Shown: positions 1 to 13,276, counted from the first letter of the stretch. The stretch is DNA of 64,000 nt from Rotaria sordida (GCA_905250125.1 CAJNOL010001292.1:1-64000); one strand, 5' to 3'. Made by a program: numbers and translations. Notes: a model not told the origin generated them from the sequence alone.

Positions 1-433
1 TTTAACAATACCTGATGTGTATAGAAAAAAAAGATTTCAGGTTTTTTCTCATATCATGTTTCTTTTATCTATTTTATATTAAGTGAGATAACATGTTGAA
101 GTTATGATATTAATACTGATCATCATGAAGAGCATAAATGTCTTGCATTCGAATATTCTACATATATTTTTATTGATTGTTGTAATCTGTAAATTTAAAT
201 TCATTAATTCTTCAATATTAGAAAGATTTTCTTTTGAAAGTCTTTCTATCTCATATATATTTTTCTTCATTATAAAATCAACATTTTAAATTTTTGAATA
301 AACATTTTAAAATATATATATATATTTAATTTTTTGATTTTTCTATTCAATTGAATGTTACTAAACTAAGAACATGAACATAATTTATTTTATTTTTAAT
401 TTTCCAATCTTACAAAAAAAAACAAGACAACTA
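1..433. other. AT-rich 3' flank of the GABA-B-like receptor gene
   Basis: No gene is visible here. The stretch is AT-rich, with a short TA dinucleotide run near 312-325. The short ORFs on both strands (79-289) are low-complexity and rich in Ile, Phe and Lys, as expected by chance in such DNA. On the minus strand an AATAAA-like signal lies near 385-390, about 45 bases after the receptor stop codon, and could serve its polyadenylation; in DNA this AT-rich that is weak evidence. Confidence 0.5.
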
Positions 434-3400
434 TTAATCTATTCTTTCTAGATCACTATCAAATGTTGCTGTGCCTATATTTAATTCATTTGGTAAACGT
501 GAATAAAGCACCGATTCATTATCACTTGTTGCTTGAATTGGTGTATATAATAGACTTTTATTATCATCAACATCATCTGTTGATAAATATTCTTCATTAT
601 CTAAAATACTTAATGGTAATGAACTAACATCATCAATTGATTGTAAAGCTATGGAAAGATTAAGATCAGATAGTGATGATGATTGTGACGATAATAAATT
701 TGTTTGATCAAAATGAAATAATGTATTATTTGAACTAATTGAATCATTATCAAGACAATTAATTTGTTCTGTTGAAGGTTTGATCGATTCAATATTTATT
801 TTACTAGGTGATGCAGCAACTGATAATCTAAATTAAAGTTTGAATAAAAATCTTAATTGTTTAATTTTTGTTTTTTGTTTTTTTTGTTGTTGTACATACT
901 GAACTTCAGATGTATGTAAACATGTTGATGCTAAATGAACAGCTATTGGTAATAGAGCTAGAGTAACATTTGAAGACATTGCATCAAGTTTTTGTTCAAC
1001 AGCATGTAAAATATGAGTTAACTATATGAAAATAAAAATTATTTTTTTTTTATTTTTTGTATTTTTAAATTTCTACTATTATATATTTTAAGGGGCTCCT
1101 CAGAAACCAACTTTGTTATTTTTCGTCCAATTTCAACCAAATTTTGAGAGAATATTAGGCTAAGCTAGGATAGATTGTGAATGAAATATCTTCCCCAAAC
1201 CTCCAATATACTAACGAGTTATAGTCAATTTATTGGTCAAAAATACTCTGTACGCGGGCAAGGTTTTCGCAATCAGGATACGCGCTAACATGGCGGGGTG
1301 TTTTTTAAGTTGTAGAGTACCCCTTAGTGCTAGATCCTAAATAGAGCTCGATTTTTGAAACTCCATTTGTTTGTTTTTTAAAAAATCTTTTCCGAAAACT
1401 TCTCGAATTCATGGCCAAAAATAGAGGAATTCAAAAATCGAGCTCTATGAGGATGTAGCCTTAACTGTCCTCTGTATAATAAAAAAAAAATGATCACTTC
1501 TCTATTAAGTCGCTATTATTAAAAAAACCTTGCTCGCGTAACCGGTATGTTCGAAAAAAAACTGATTTTGAGAAAAAGGCTAAATAAGTTTTAGAAATCG
1601 ATTTTTGCGAAACACACCTGAATTATATATTAGTATTTAGAACAGACTATAAATATATAATCTTAATCTCAAGTGTTAATAGTCTCGTAGTGATTAACAT
1701 AAAAAAAACTTTATGAAATGCTGATGCAAAGAGACAGTAGCCTAAAAAACCGTGAAAATTTCTCGAAAAATATGACAGTAGAAGCCAAGTTTTAGACGAT
1801 AAGTCCGTCAAAATTAATTCATTTTGCGATAAACCATAGATATTTTGAAAGAGGAGACTTCGGTGCATATTCCTATGATAAAATCTCGACTTTAACTTTT
1901 CTTCGAAAAATTGGATTTTCTGAGGGAGGATCCTTAAATCTGTTATTCTAAAATTGTTTTGATAATCAAATATTACAAAATATTTGACTTGGATTCACAA
2001 TACTTCATTTCAACTAAAACCTAAAGTAGTATACGTTTTAGACAAGGAAGATCTCATTTTTACGAGAAAATGGCAATCAGTTGTAGTGTAAAATTGATCG
2101 TATGTTTGACAGAAGCATAGTACCTAGTTCGCTGCGTATAAATCTCAATTTGTAAACATATTATTCAATCACATAGTGGGATGGAAAAAAGTTTAGAAAC
2201 AACGATTTTTTTGATTTTTTTCATAATGTTAAGCACGTAGCTCCAATACACTTTATAGCAAGATTTCATAGATGAACAATGATGATGAGGCTCCTAAAAA
2301 ACCGAACACGGTATTTTTAAGGTTCTAGAAGACTTTGTCATAGTTGTTTTTGAACGGTGCCATCTTAAAGAGCACAAAATTCTGAGCAAAATGAGGGGTT
2401 GCCGAGTTTTCTTCGACCTTCTCATAAAAAATTACAAGCATCACAAAAATCATGAAAAAAACGAAATCTTTTTAAAAATCGACTAAAAACACCTTTTTCA
2501 TGATTTCTGTGATGCTTGTAACTTTTCATGAGAAGGTCATAGAAAACTCGACAATCCTTCATTTGACTCAGAAGTTTGTGCTCATTAAGATGACATCGTT
2601 CAAAAATAGCTCTAGCAAAGTCTTCTGGAATCTGAAAAATACCGTGTTCGGTTTTTTAGGAGCCTTGCCATCATTGTCTCATCTGTGAAATCTTGCTATA
2701 AAGTGTATTCGATAGAAAAATCTATTGGCTATTAAAATCACTATTTGGATTGGAGCTCCGTGCTTAACATTATGAAAAAAAAACCAAACAAAATCATTGT
2801 TTCTAAACTTTTTTCCATCACTTTGCAACATCACGTAAGACTGAGAATAGTATCTGAAAAATGAAGATTTCCACAATGAAAGGAATTGGTAGATGATCGC
2901 ACTGGTAAATAGCAATTGAATGTTGACATGCACATTTTGAATCTATCGAAATGTTACGAAAAACTATCTCCATTGTCGAATAGCGAAAATCGTAGCAGAC
3001 AGAAACTCTAAAATAAAAGAAAAATTATAAAGGATTATGGAAAATTTTTAACATAACTACTACCTACTCTCGTGTAAGACTTCATATTCAATTAGAAGAG
3101 TTTACTAAACAAATAAGTCATGTTCTTACTCGAATAAGTTCCGCTTTAAGTTCTCGATTTTGTAATTGTGCATAACGATGTTTTTCATAATAACTTATTT
3201 CAATAATTAAACGTCTTGTACGTGATTCATCAACAACTAAATCTTTTGAAACGACTGCATGTAAAGATTTATGCCGATTTTGTAAAATGAATACCTGATA
3301 CCAAACAGAAAAAAAAAATTCGTTTAAAAAAAAAATTTCGTTCTTTTGTTACTTTTGGTAAAAAAACTAAACATAATATTGAACTTGTCATAATAATAAC

Positions 3401-6400
3401 AATTAAACATATAACAACATATGTTGTTAAATTTTTCATTAAAATCATTACAATAAATGTAAATAAACTAGTTAAAACAACTACATATATACTCCATACA
3501 ATAAATTTTGAATCATTTAATGCAGCTATATGAACATGACGTGTTTTAGCAGCTAAATAACCACCCATTATAAGAAATAAAGATTTATATATATAAATTA
3601 ATGGTAAAATTTTATGTCGATATTTTGAATCACAATAAGATATTTCATCCAAAACAATAATATCCATATTAAGTCTTCTGATCTAAATAAATATTATAGA
3701 TATATATATATATATAATAATTCTCATCGTTTTCTCTTACTGGTCCATATGTAATTTTTGCTGAATTTGGATCAAATATTTGCCAAGATATCATAAATAT
3801 TATATCAATACCATATAAAATAAAACATATAAGTAAAAGATGATGATCATGAAGAAGCTATTTAGAAAGAATAGAAGAATTATATTTATTTATATTTTTT
3901 CTTTTTGTTTTTATTTCATAATAATAACTAACTTTTGAATGTAGTATTGGTCGATTACGAGATGTAAATATACGATAAACACGTAACGTTTTTAAAAACA
4001 TTGAACCAAACATTAATGAAAAACCACCAGAAAATAGAAACATTCGTAACTTATTTAGAAAAATAAAATAAAAGAATTAATTATTCAAAACAAATTTGAA
4101 ATAGTTTACCATGCATGCATGTCCAAGTAAATTATGATCAAGAAACCATTCATCGAGACCAAAAAGAAGTATTGAAATATGAATATGCATGGCACCAAGA
4201 ACCATTACATTGTTTAATTTTGGACTTGATAATTTAATATAACTTAACAGAAAGTACAATTGAAATTTATTATTTTTAATTACAAAATTTTTACATAGTA
4301 CTATCTTTGATTTTGAGAAAAGAAACAACTAAATGAAGTCAAACTGTTTATCAACATTCAACCGACAGTCTGATAGGCATTTCGACACGTCGATTTGAGG
4401 TTGTCATATGCATCGAAATTTAAAACAGAATGCTCGGATTCTCATTTTCCGATAGGTTGAGGGATTCGACGATGGGTCAATGAAACATAGTGTTTTTCAA
4501 CCAGTCGAGCGATTTTAACCGAGAAGTTCAAAATAAAAAGAATTTTTTTGATAGATATTTCACGAGGGTAGGTCACCAACTGTTCAATCGCTTGTGAGTT
4601 GGAACTATGTGCATCATGTAGGTCCTAATGAGCTATGAATACCCTGGAAAGAGTTCGGTCCGCTAGCTTATTACTGTCGAGATACTGCATTTTTACGATA
4701 TTGTTAAGCAGAATGCCGTGGTCTGCCTCAGCAGTACTAGCAAAATTGAGTTTTGAATTTCGACTTGAAATTTGATACAGAAACAGATCTCCATGAGAGT
4801 AGCACATTGTAAAAGCTTCAGATCTTTTGATTGTTTCTATTCCGAAATAAGAATATTGGAACATGTCGGGGGGGAATACGAGCAATGTAAAAACCTCCTT
4901 TTTAGCTGTATCTTAAGATAAGAACAACCAAAAGATCTGAAACTTTCACAATGAGCTGCTCTCATGAAGATCTGTTTCTGTATCAAATTTCAAGTCGAAA
5001 TTCAACACTCAATTTTGCTAGTACTCCTGAGGCGGGCTACGGCATTCTGCTTAACAATATCGTAAAAATGCATTATCTCTACAGTAATAAGCTAGCGGCC
5101 TGAACTCTTTTCAGGGTATTCACAGCTCATTAGGACCTACATGATGCATATAGTTTCGACTCAAAAGCAATTGAACAGTTGGTGACCTATCCTCGTCAGT
5201 CTCAAGTCGTCGAAACCTATCGAATAAATGCGAAGGAGGAGATTAGAACATGAGTACTAAGAATAAATAGTCGTCGAACATTCAAACTAGATATGATCTA
5301 TTTTTCTTCTATGAAAATTATCTTTTCAGTTCTTAAATGGATAGAACTTAGCGATGTCATTTTTCTGTAAATTTATTTGAAATTTAAATTTACGAAATTG
5401 AATTTTTTTCTTAATTTAAATGCGCAACTAATGAATTGGCTTTTTCGTGAGTTTCAAATGTCATATAAGGAATTTAATTGATAAATAATTGAGTTTTGAG
5501 ATAAGGTATAAAATCAGATGTAAAATTTTTTCAAAAATTCATAACAGTATGTGTTTAGATTTTGTTTTCTTTAGTATCACTTTAGATGTTGTTCTTACTT
5601 GTGGTTTTCCATCATTTTATCTCAATTATTTTCTGGAAAGAATCAAATTTGTGCAATATAGATCACTTTTCTAAGGTAGCCTAATGAAGGAGACATCTTT
5701 AAATCTCTTTTTAAAGAAATTTCACAAACTTAAAATTAACTTAACCACTTGAAACTACTTTTATGCTCGACTTGTTCCTACTCGAATGCTCAATACACTT
5801 CTTCCGATATCTTTGTTTTACTCGATTACTCGAAACTTCGATAAGTATCGACGAATCGAACATGATCCTCCGATAGAACAATTTTCGAGCGCTCGTCGCA
5901 CCTATCGTATGCTTTTTATTGTCTGTTTGGATTCTACCGGTAGACATTCTCCGACTGGCAATACACTGCTCATATATGGTCGGTTCTTGTTGGTATCGCG
6001 ATATACTGGCGATAATACGGTCTTGATCGGTTAGAAAATATTTTATAGATATGCCTTCTTTCGTCTGATAAAACTTGTTGAGAACAAGTTTGCTTCCTTT
6101 TATTAAAAAATAATCAAAAAGTGCAGTTTTATTCCTTTAATCGAAGTATGTTTCATTTTTTATAAAGTTCCATCACGACTATTTATATCATATACGTTTT
6201 AATAAAGATCAAGTTTAGATTTTGATCATCGTTCGTAGAGAAATATTAGGTTTGTCTGAAAACAGTGAAATATCACATATTCATTTTTGAGAAATCTAAC
6301 AAATATAAACGACTATAACATGATATTCATCTCTGAAGACTTGTAAAAACCTTAGTTCGAAAAGGAAAATGAATATTTCTTTTTTTCAGCCATTTCTATT

Positions 6401-9400
6401 AATCGATTAATGACACAATATTTTGCAAAAAAATAATTCATCAATTTTCAAAACAATGCTTATTTAAAATGAAACGAATATACATGATAGTTTTACAATA
6501 AATGAAAGCAATAAGTGGTTATGCATCTTTATCCTATCGAATGATTCCCATCTGCTCGTCTGTGTTAATTCACATTGTCTACAATAAAGACGCATAATTT
6601 TTTGCTGTGTCAAGTGTTATGTAACTTTTCTGAGTTTAAGCCTTTTTTTTGTCTAAAACTGTTAAGCTAGATTTGATAGTCTCCGTCCGATGTAAGTCTG
6701 AAAACAGATGTCATCGCACGAAATATCAATTATATTTATTACTAAAACTTTTGGAAGAAAACATTGAATTATGTTCAACATTTGAATTTTCAAAATTTCG
6801 ACCAAATGTCAATTCTAGATTTGTTTCATTCAACTAATTTAACAGCATAACATTTCAAATCGGTATTATGTATTGTCAGTTGACAGTGAAATATACTATA
6901 TAGAAAAAAAAACACGAAAAACAAAGTGATGAATTATTTTTACAAAATATTGTAATGCTTAAAATTCTCTACAAAATCATATATGATATAATTCGAAAAT
7001 TGTTTTAGATATATTTGAAAAAACAAAGATAAAAAGTAAAGACATGTAAACAATTATAGAAATCAAAATATGAAAAAATCATAATGATTTAGTTCGAGTA
7101 GTTTCAAAGTGAACAAATAATTTGTGGATAAGAATAATCGATAGCACTGTTTCTACTAAAATATCACGAGATGCATGACTTTAAATGTTTTTAGATTGTG
7201 ATAATCTTTAAAACAATCTATAAGACATAGTCCTACATCACATTCATACGAAGTACCTCTCCTCGACTTGACTTCCTTCACAGTATTAGCACAAACGTAA
7301 CATGTTCTTCTTGAATTTACTTGCAATGCGCGAAAAAAAATATCATGCTATGAGTCGGAATGGACTTTCAGATGGTGGCTGATCAATTGGATTATGCGCC
7401 TGACTACCATATTTTCCAATAATTTCTTGAATCACCTCAAGTTGATAAATAGCCAAACGAAGATTAACGTTTTATTTGTGAAACACGATCTGAAAGGAGT
7501 GTTGAAGTATATAGGGTAGAAATTTGGATTCACCTCTTCTTCCCACAGACCGTGGCAGACACGCCTTGGTCCCATTATAGACCGTGACAGACATCAAAAT
7601 TAGTTAGTTAATTAGTATTTAATTAACTAATTAACCGTGACAGACATCCTTCATGGATCGTCACAGCGGCTGATAGCCGCCTTCAAGAGACTATCAGATG
7701 TTATGTACAACAAACATCTAATTGGAGTATTCATGGAGTATTTCCTTTATGAAGTTCTACTCTGTAAATTTAGCAATGCTGATGGAATACGCCCAGTGTA
7801 CATAAAGAAGAGCCGTTTGTAGGGAATTAGTAACAATAGGTATATCGTGTTTCACATTTTAATCTCACAGGGATTGCGCTATTTCAGTTTATACAAAAAA
7901 ATGCACTCTACATTATTCATCAAAAGTGATCGTTCGATCAGAATCTTTCTTAAAAATGTCATGATTGAATGATTTTTATAATATGAGATATTCTTTTTGA
8001 GAGCACCAGTTGTTTCTCGAAATATATAATCGAACTGGTTCATATTCTCGAACTCATTAAATCATATGCTAATTGCCAGAAATATTAAGGAACAAGCAAC
8101 AATCATCACTAAATATAGTATGCAATTCATCTCATTAAATAATCAACAGATCGTATTTTTTTAAAGTTATTCAAGGTTCCAAATATCAGGACGTGAATTC
8201 GTGTCGTCCGGATTCAATGGGTTAAATAAAATAAAAAAAGAGGAAGATTATTTCTTGGGGTTTTATTTGTACACTTTGTTCGTATAAGCAAAATGTCAGA
8301 AAATATTTGGATTCAGATTTCTATTGTAGAGAAACACTAATCAGAAATTCAAAATCATATAATCAAAAAACTAATTCAATGTTTTGTGACTGACATTATA
8401 TTAATTTCGAAATTGAGATTGTTGTTTTTTTGTTTTCTTCGTCTACTAATGATGAGCTTTTAGATTCTAAAAATATAACTTTTATTTAATCTAAGATTGA
8501 CGCCTAAAATAAGCAGTAAAATTAGTTGATCGTGCTTCTTCTGTGATATTTTATACTATGTAATTCTATATTTTAACTCGATTAGTATTCTAAAAAGATG
8601 GTATCTAATCATTTCTGAATGATGCTTTTTTTTTTCTCTCTCAACATATGAAGAAACATTACAAAAAAGAAAAATTAAATTACCGTTGATGTCGATTAAT
8701 AATATTAAATGTTAAAAAGAAAATTGCAAGTGCAAGACCTAATATACAACTAGTAGTAATAAGAGCAATTTCAACAACATTCATAACAAGTCGTCGAACT
8801 TCACTTCGTTCAGTATCAACTGGAATTGCACCTAAATTTTTTATTTTAAATATATTTTTTTGTTTTTAAGTTTATTCATTACCTGACCAAATTAATGTTT
8901 GACATGTTGAACATTTTGTATTCAGCCCTAATACATGTGAATATTCAGCTATAGTTTGAATTTGTTGTTGTTGTTGTTGTGTTAAATCGATTTGAAATTG
9001 ACTTATAAGAGTTTCTGCATGTCGTTGCCGATTTCGAAATGAAACAGGACCCTATCGATTTATTTAGAACTTGTTTATTATAACCTTAACAAACTTTTAT
9101 CTTACTTAAAAGGGGTATGAATCACCGATTGAACTGATATTTTGTCAGAGATAAAATAGTAATAAATTGAGAAGAAACTCTTACAGATTTCTATTGCTCT
9201 CGTCAGAGCCTGCTGATGAGCAAAATATCAGTTCACTTGGCGAGTCATACCTCGGGACCCTCTCTTCATCAGTAAAGGTTCATCTCTGAGCTATGAACTT
9301 TTATGATCATGGTAGGAACAATATTACGACTGTTATCAACTGTGTACGGCATGATAAAATACGATGCCGATGAAACAATAATATAGAGCGTCATTTTTGG

Positions 9401-11660
9401 CTGTTTCGGCGATTGTAATCATTGTCTTGAGACCTCGAGCCGGAAAATAAAGGGTAATCGAAAAGTTTTTAGACAAGATAAAAGTATTTCCAATAAGTCA
9501 AAAGTTGTAATTTTTTGTGCTCTTTTTGAATATGAACTTAGAAATTTTGTCTCAGTGAAATAACCTTTGAAAAGGTCAAAAAAAGTTAGTTTTAAAATGT
9601 TTGTATTTTTACTATTGCGATTCGAAACCAAAAACTTAGAATTTTTATTTATATATCAACTTATAGATCAGAATCTACACTACAAAATATACTATTTGAA
9701 GTTTGTTTTTTGTCTTGTAACAAGACAATTCAATTTTTAATATGCTCGAAAAGAAGCTTATAGAGTAAACCTGTTAGTTCATCATTAAAAAATAATTTTT
9801 TAGATCTTTCAAAAAAGTCGCTCACTACTCTCAAATAAAAACTAAGATAAAACTTTTGAGCCTGTATTCAAAAAGAACATCCTAATTCATAACGTTTGAC
9901 TTATCAAAAATAAATAGACATCTTGTCTAAGAACTTTTCGATCATCTGTTAAGATAAAAATACAATGTTTATATTTCTGGTAATCGTATATGACTTATAT
10001 TTTTTGACCTTGGACAATACGCGCCTTGATAGCAAAGCATATTTCGATTTGAAATACTCTATTGGTATTATAACGATTTCTCTTCATCAAGATGTATGTA
10101 CATGTTTACTTACAGAAACTCCATGAAAATAGATTTGTTCTAATAAAGTTAACCATTGATCTCTCGTATCTGTTGAACTATAAGTGAATTTTTCAATTTC
10201 TATTCTAAAAATCAATAGAAAAAAAGGAACAATTTATAAATATTATAATGAATATATATTTTATTTAACTGTTTTTTAATTGATGCTTGAATAAGTAAAG
10301 CAATAACCCAAATAGCATCATAAGCATGTAATGTTTGTCTATCAAGATGATCATTTAAATGAAGATGTTTTTGTAATTGTTGTGCTGTCTAAATAAAATA
10401 TTATTTATTTTTCTTAGGATAAATTATTTTTTTTTTGTTTTATTTGTTATTATTAAACTAACCCTATTTGGATTAATTAAACTTGGTTTTATTTCATATG
10501 AACTATCAATTATAATATGACCACGAGCTGAATTAATGATTTCTTGTTTTGTACAATTATTTATTGATAAATTCCATAAATGATAATCATTTCCAGTTAA
10601 TATCCATACATAACGTTCACGTAATGATTTAGTAAATGTTCGATATACTTCACAAAAGAATATAGCTCTTGATGATGTATCAAAATTAACAAATACAATT
10701 CGAGCTTTTTTTTCCTTAAAAAAAACACAATTTTTTTTTTTGTTTTTTTTGTTAGAATATTCATATAATAGAATTAATTGAACCTACTCGAAGTGTTTGA
10801 AGTGCTGACGTAAGATTAGTCATAGACGCACTTTGTGTTAGAATAACATTAATATTTGATTCATTTAAACGTTTAGCTAATTTAGCCATCATCTTTAAAT
10901 GAAAACAAAGAAAAATAGACATCATTTTATTAATTAAAACAACAGAAAAAAAAAGAAAAGAAACACATTTACAAGAGAATATTCAATTGAATCTTGATGA
11001 AGAATAGCTACATGTGACCAATTATTATATTTAATAAAAGCAACACGTGCATCATTATAATTTTCATCTGATACAGAAAGACGAACAAGTGTTGAATATG
11101 TTTGATTTGCTTGTGAGATAAATGAAGTTGAATGTGAAAACTATATTATATAAATATATTCATTTCCGTAGTAATATTATATAGAACGGATGTTTATTAG
11201 TTTAAATAAAAGATATTACTCACAAGAATAAGATTGTAATAATCAGCTACTTGAATTACAGCTTTTGTTTCATTTGAACATGATGTACCGATAAGAAAAA
11301 GTAATTGAGGACAACGAAATATTGCATGAAAAAAAGCATCAACAGCATAAATTGGATCACACTAAACAATAATATTTATAAAAAAAACAAAAAACAATCT
11401 TCTCTTTTATTTCTTTTTTCTTATACTTTAGAATTATTCGATAGTAAAGTCAAAGTATAACGACCATTGAATAGATCATAATTACGTAGATTAATTTCAT
11501 CAATAGCCATTTGAGCAATTTGTAAATCATATTGACCATTATTTACGAATGAATTATCAGAATTAAATAAACCACCAATATATAAAACGATTGATTTATT
11601 TTCTTGATTAGCATTAATCAAGATAATCATAATAAAAAACATACAACATTGGGAATACAT
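434..11660 (-). CDS. GABA-B-type metabotropic receptor (class C GPCR), 16 exons
   Basis: Class C GPCR of the GABA-B type, a plasma-membrane receptor expected to signal through G proteins. Exons 5'->3': 11427-11660, 11224-11361, 10973-11140, 10788-10892, 10463-10714, 10270-10388, 10114-10204, 8883-9051, 8684-8831, 4110-4242, 3933-4049, 3741-3857, 3353-3682, 3130-3294, 900-1021, 434-827. All introns are GT-AG and the phases agree, giving about 933 aa. The N-terminus is a hydrophobic signal peptide. Residues ~20-500 form a venus-flytrap ligand domain with GTSCS and FFCEVYR motifs like those of GABA-B subunit 1. TM1 (about 490-515) is followed by the family signature YIKLSSPKLNN and then LFGLDEW. 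Exons 11-13 carry TM3-7, with TLRVYRIF after TM3. Exon 14 is charged and could form a coiled coil, followed by a Ser/Asp-rich tail. Ligand is unproven: it may be an atypical, non-GABA member. Intron 9 (4.4 kb) is full of repeats. Confidence 0.9.
1341..1450. repeat. Short inverted repeat in receptor intron
   Basis: AGAGCTCGATTTTTGAA near 1343 recurs inverted as TTCAAAAATCGAGCTCT near 1431-1447, with about 70 bases between. It lies in the intron between the last coiled-coil exon and the first tail exon of the GABA-B-like receptor, in a stretch (1080-1640) that is less AT-rich than its surroundings and may be a degraded mobile element. Confidence 0.6.
2176..2822. repeat. Foldback element with ~290-330-bp arms in receptor intron
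   Basis: The left arm (about 2176-2460) is matched base for base, with scattered mismatches, by the reverse complement of the right arm (about 2492-2822). Landmarks are GAAAAAAGTTTAGAAACAA at the outer left, ACCGAACACGGTATTTTT in the arm, and TACAAGCATCACA near the centre. The loop is only about 30 bases, so a transcript would form a very long hairpin. The right arm has about 40 extra bases (near 2710-2750) missing from the left arm. No transposase is encoded. The structure is that of a MITE or foldback element. Confidence 0.85.
4560..5200. repeat. Foldback element with ~280-bp arms in receptor intron
   Basis: The left arm (about 4560-4840) and right arm (about 4925-5200) are inverted copies. 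Shared landmarks are TAGGTCACCAACTGTTCAAT at the outside, CGATATTGTTAAGCAGAATG in the arm, and AAATTTGATACAGAAACAG near the loop. The loop is about 80 bases and contains a run of seven G. It lies in the 4.4-kb intron 9 of the GABA-B-like receptor. The ORF at 4625-4885 is simply the reading of one arm and is not a gene. Confidence 0.85.
7180..7480 (-). pseudogene. piggyBac transposase C-terminal remnant, frame-broken
   Basis: On the minus strand, 7480 down to about 7345 reads as NLRLAIYQLEVIQEIIGKYG and continues to SPFRLIA, followed by a stop and a frame change. Then 7330 down to 7180 reads as a Cys-rich block with RRTCYVC, then YECDVGLCLIDCF, then DYHN. The pattern C-x2-C ... C-x3-GLC-x3-C ... 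YH is the C-terminal Cys-rich zinc domain of piggyBac-family transposases, which in intact elements follows a short linker after the RNase H-like core. The catalytic domain was not found nearby, and the stop and frameshift show it is dead. It sits inside the large intron of the GABA-B-like receptor on the same strand. Confidence 0.65.
7545..7670. repeat. Three copies of an ACCGTG(G/A)CAGACA motif with AT palindrome
   Basis: ACCGTGGCAGACA (about 7549), ACCGTGACAGACA (about 7581) and ACCGTGACAGACA (about 7634) occur in the same orientation within 100 bases. Between the last two lies a palindromic AT stretch built from TTAGTTAGTTAATTAG and ATTAACTAATTAA. A fourth, partial inverted copy (CGTCACAG) follows near 7658. 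It could be the end region of the neighbouring piggyBac remnant or a separate small element. Confidence 0.5.
9110..9255. repeat. Hairpin-forming inverted repeat in receptor intron
   Basis: GGTATGAATCACCGATTGAACTGATATTTTG-like sequence at about 9115-9146 returns inverted at about 9219-9251 (CAAAATATCAGTTCACTTGG...). The whole unit is about 145 bp and sits in the intron between exons 7 and 8 of the GABA-B-like receptor. Confidence 0.65.
9450..9950. repeat. Foldback element with ~85-bp arms in receptor intron
   Basis: The left arm (about 9452-9535) holds ATCGAAAAGTTTTTAGACAAG, then AATAAGTCAAAAGTT, then CTCTTTTTGAATA. The reverse complement of about 9865-9945 gives the same three blocks in order. 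About 330 bases lie between the arms. No coding capacity is seen. Located in receptor intron 7. Confidence 0.65.
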
Positions 11661-13276
11661 GTGAAGACATTATAAAATTGATACAAAAGAAAAGAACATC
11701 TGTAAAAAGGAGTTCACTAGAGACATGCATATACTTATATAGTAAATAGAGAAAAGAAAATGTTAATAGATATAAAGTCTCAAAATTCTTATATTCTCTT
11801 TTTGCATTAGTAATGACAGCAACTCGATTTTATCGGTCATTCACTGTCGTTCGTTGATGATGTGCATTCCGATCAACTCGTATATTTAGTAAACGCCAAG
11901 AGAAAATATGAAGAGAAAATATTAATGCTCGCGCGTGTGAATAACATTTTTCCTCTTCAGTGAAGATTTCTTTCCGTCATCAGTTTTTTTAGCATCCTCA
12001 TTGACAAAGAAGAAGAAGATGATGATGATCGGGATCTCATATACAACATGACAATGAGACATAGTTCGATACGAAAAAGAAATATATAAGAAAAAAAAAG
12101 AAAACTCTATAACGATACAAATGCTAATATATACATCAAATGAAGAAAAAAAAAATACATCAATGCTCTATTTTGCGTTTTCTTTACTCAAAATAACATA
12201 AATTTAGGCAATTAATATTACAATGCATTTTGTTTTCAATTTTATTTTTACATCAGATTAAATTTTTCTCAAGCGAGATATAGAAAAAAAGAAACCTATG
12301 TAAACATTACAAACTAACAACATATCTTTTCATTTATTTATTTAATTAACCATGTTTGTCTATTATTAGAAAAAGAACATGATTATAGGATACAAATAAT
12401 AATAACTTGTAATAAATAATTCATATTCTATTATTTTCTATGTGTTAATTTTTTCTATAAGCAAACTATTATTATGAAAATACAAACAAAAAAACAGTTT
12501 ATTTCAATGTTTTTATTTTTTATTTTTTATCAAAGTTTAACGTTCGTATGTATTTACATAAGAATCCAAACAGTCGAAAGACCGAAAATCAAATGCGTAA
12601 TAGAACGAGTTTCTCAGTAGTATTCAAAATTTTATGAGTAATAACCTAAAAATTAACTGTTCGAAAATGTATTTTTTCTTTTAAAAAAAATTGACTATTG
12701 TATATTCAATAGTTATAATTAATTTGACACTAATTTCAATATGTCCTCACAAAGAATTCAGGCATTGTTGTTCCAATAAAGTAATATTTTTTTTTTTATT
12801 TGCTACGCAATAAGTCTCGAGATCAACCTCTTCACCACTTCCAAGTTAAAGGAAAGGAAAAGAGAACATTTCAAAATGAATTTAACTCCATAAAAAGGAA
12901 CAGAAAAAAAGTATTTTTTTTTCCGTTCTGCAAACGACGATCGGATATAGAGTTTTTAAGATTATTCAATGTGTGTCGAAAAAATTGGAACAGAAACAAA
13001 GTAAACAAAAATATATGTTCTTATTTTTTCGTTTTGAAATACGAACTTAAAATCCAAAAAAAAAAAAAAAATATGAAGAATTCGTGTTTCATTTCGAGTC
13101 ATGTAAATATTCATGTACTTTTTCTTGTATAAAATAGAATAGAATGAAAAATATAATTAAGAAATTCAAAAATATTAATTTATTAAAAAAGTACATCCTC
13201 CATTTTTATTTTATATTATTAAAAAAAAAAAATTTGATTCAAACTGAAGATTTCTTTTTTGTCTAATAAAATTTTT
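11661..13276. other. Intergenic, AT-rich; no gene seen
   Basis: This is the 5' flank of the GABA-B-like receptor and the 3' flank of the ZAD/FLYWCH-like gene. It holds homopolymer A/T runs, a GAA/GAT-rich patch near 12008-12030, and a Lys-rich chance ORF at 12800-13132. Nothing else is recognised. The receptor promoter presumably lies just above 11660, but no clear core element can be called. Confidence 0.5.

Noticed and set aside
2500-2933. ORFs of 62 and 84 aa on both strands
   Set aside because: They are mirror readings of the 2176-2822 palindrome.
4625-4885. 86-aa minus ORF
   Set aside because: It is the translation of one arm of the 4560-5200 foldback element and has no independent support.
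5741-6034. Overlapping ORFs on both strands in a less AT-rich patch
   Set aside because: The patch is probably a degraded repeat; neither reading resembles a protein family.
12800-13132. 110-aa plus-strand ORF
   Set aside because: Lys/Phe-rich, crosses homopolymer A and T runs, no domain and no codon pattern like the proven exons; typical chance ORF in AT-rich DNA.
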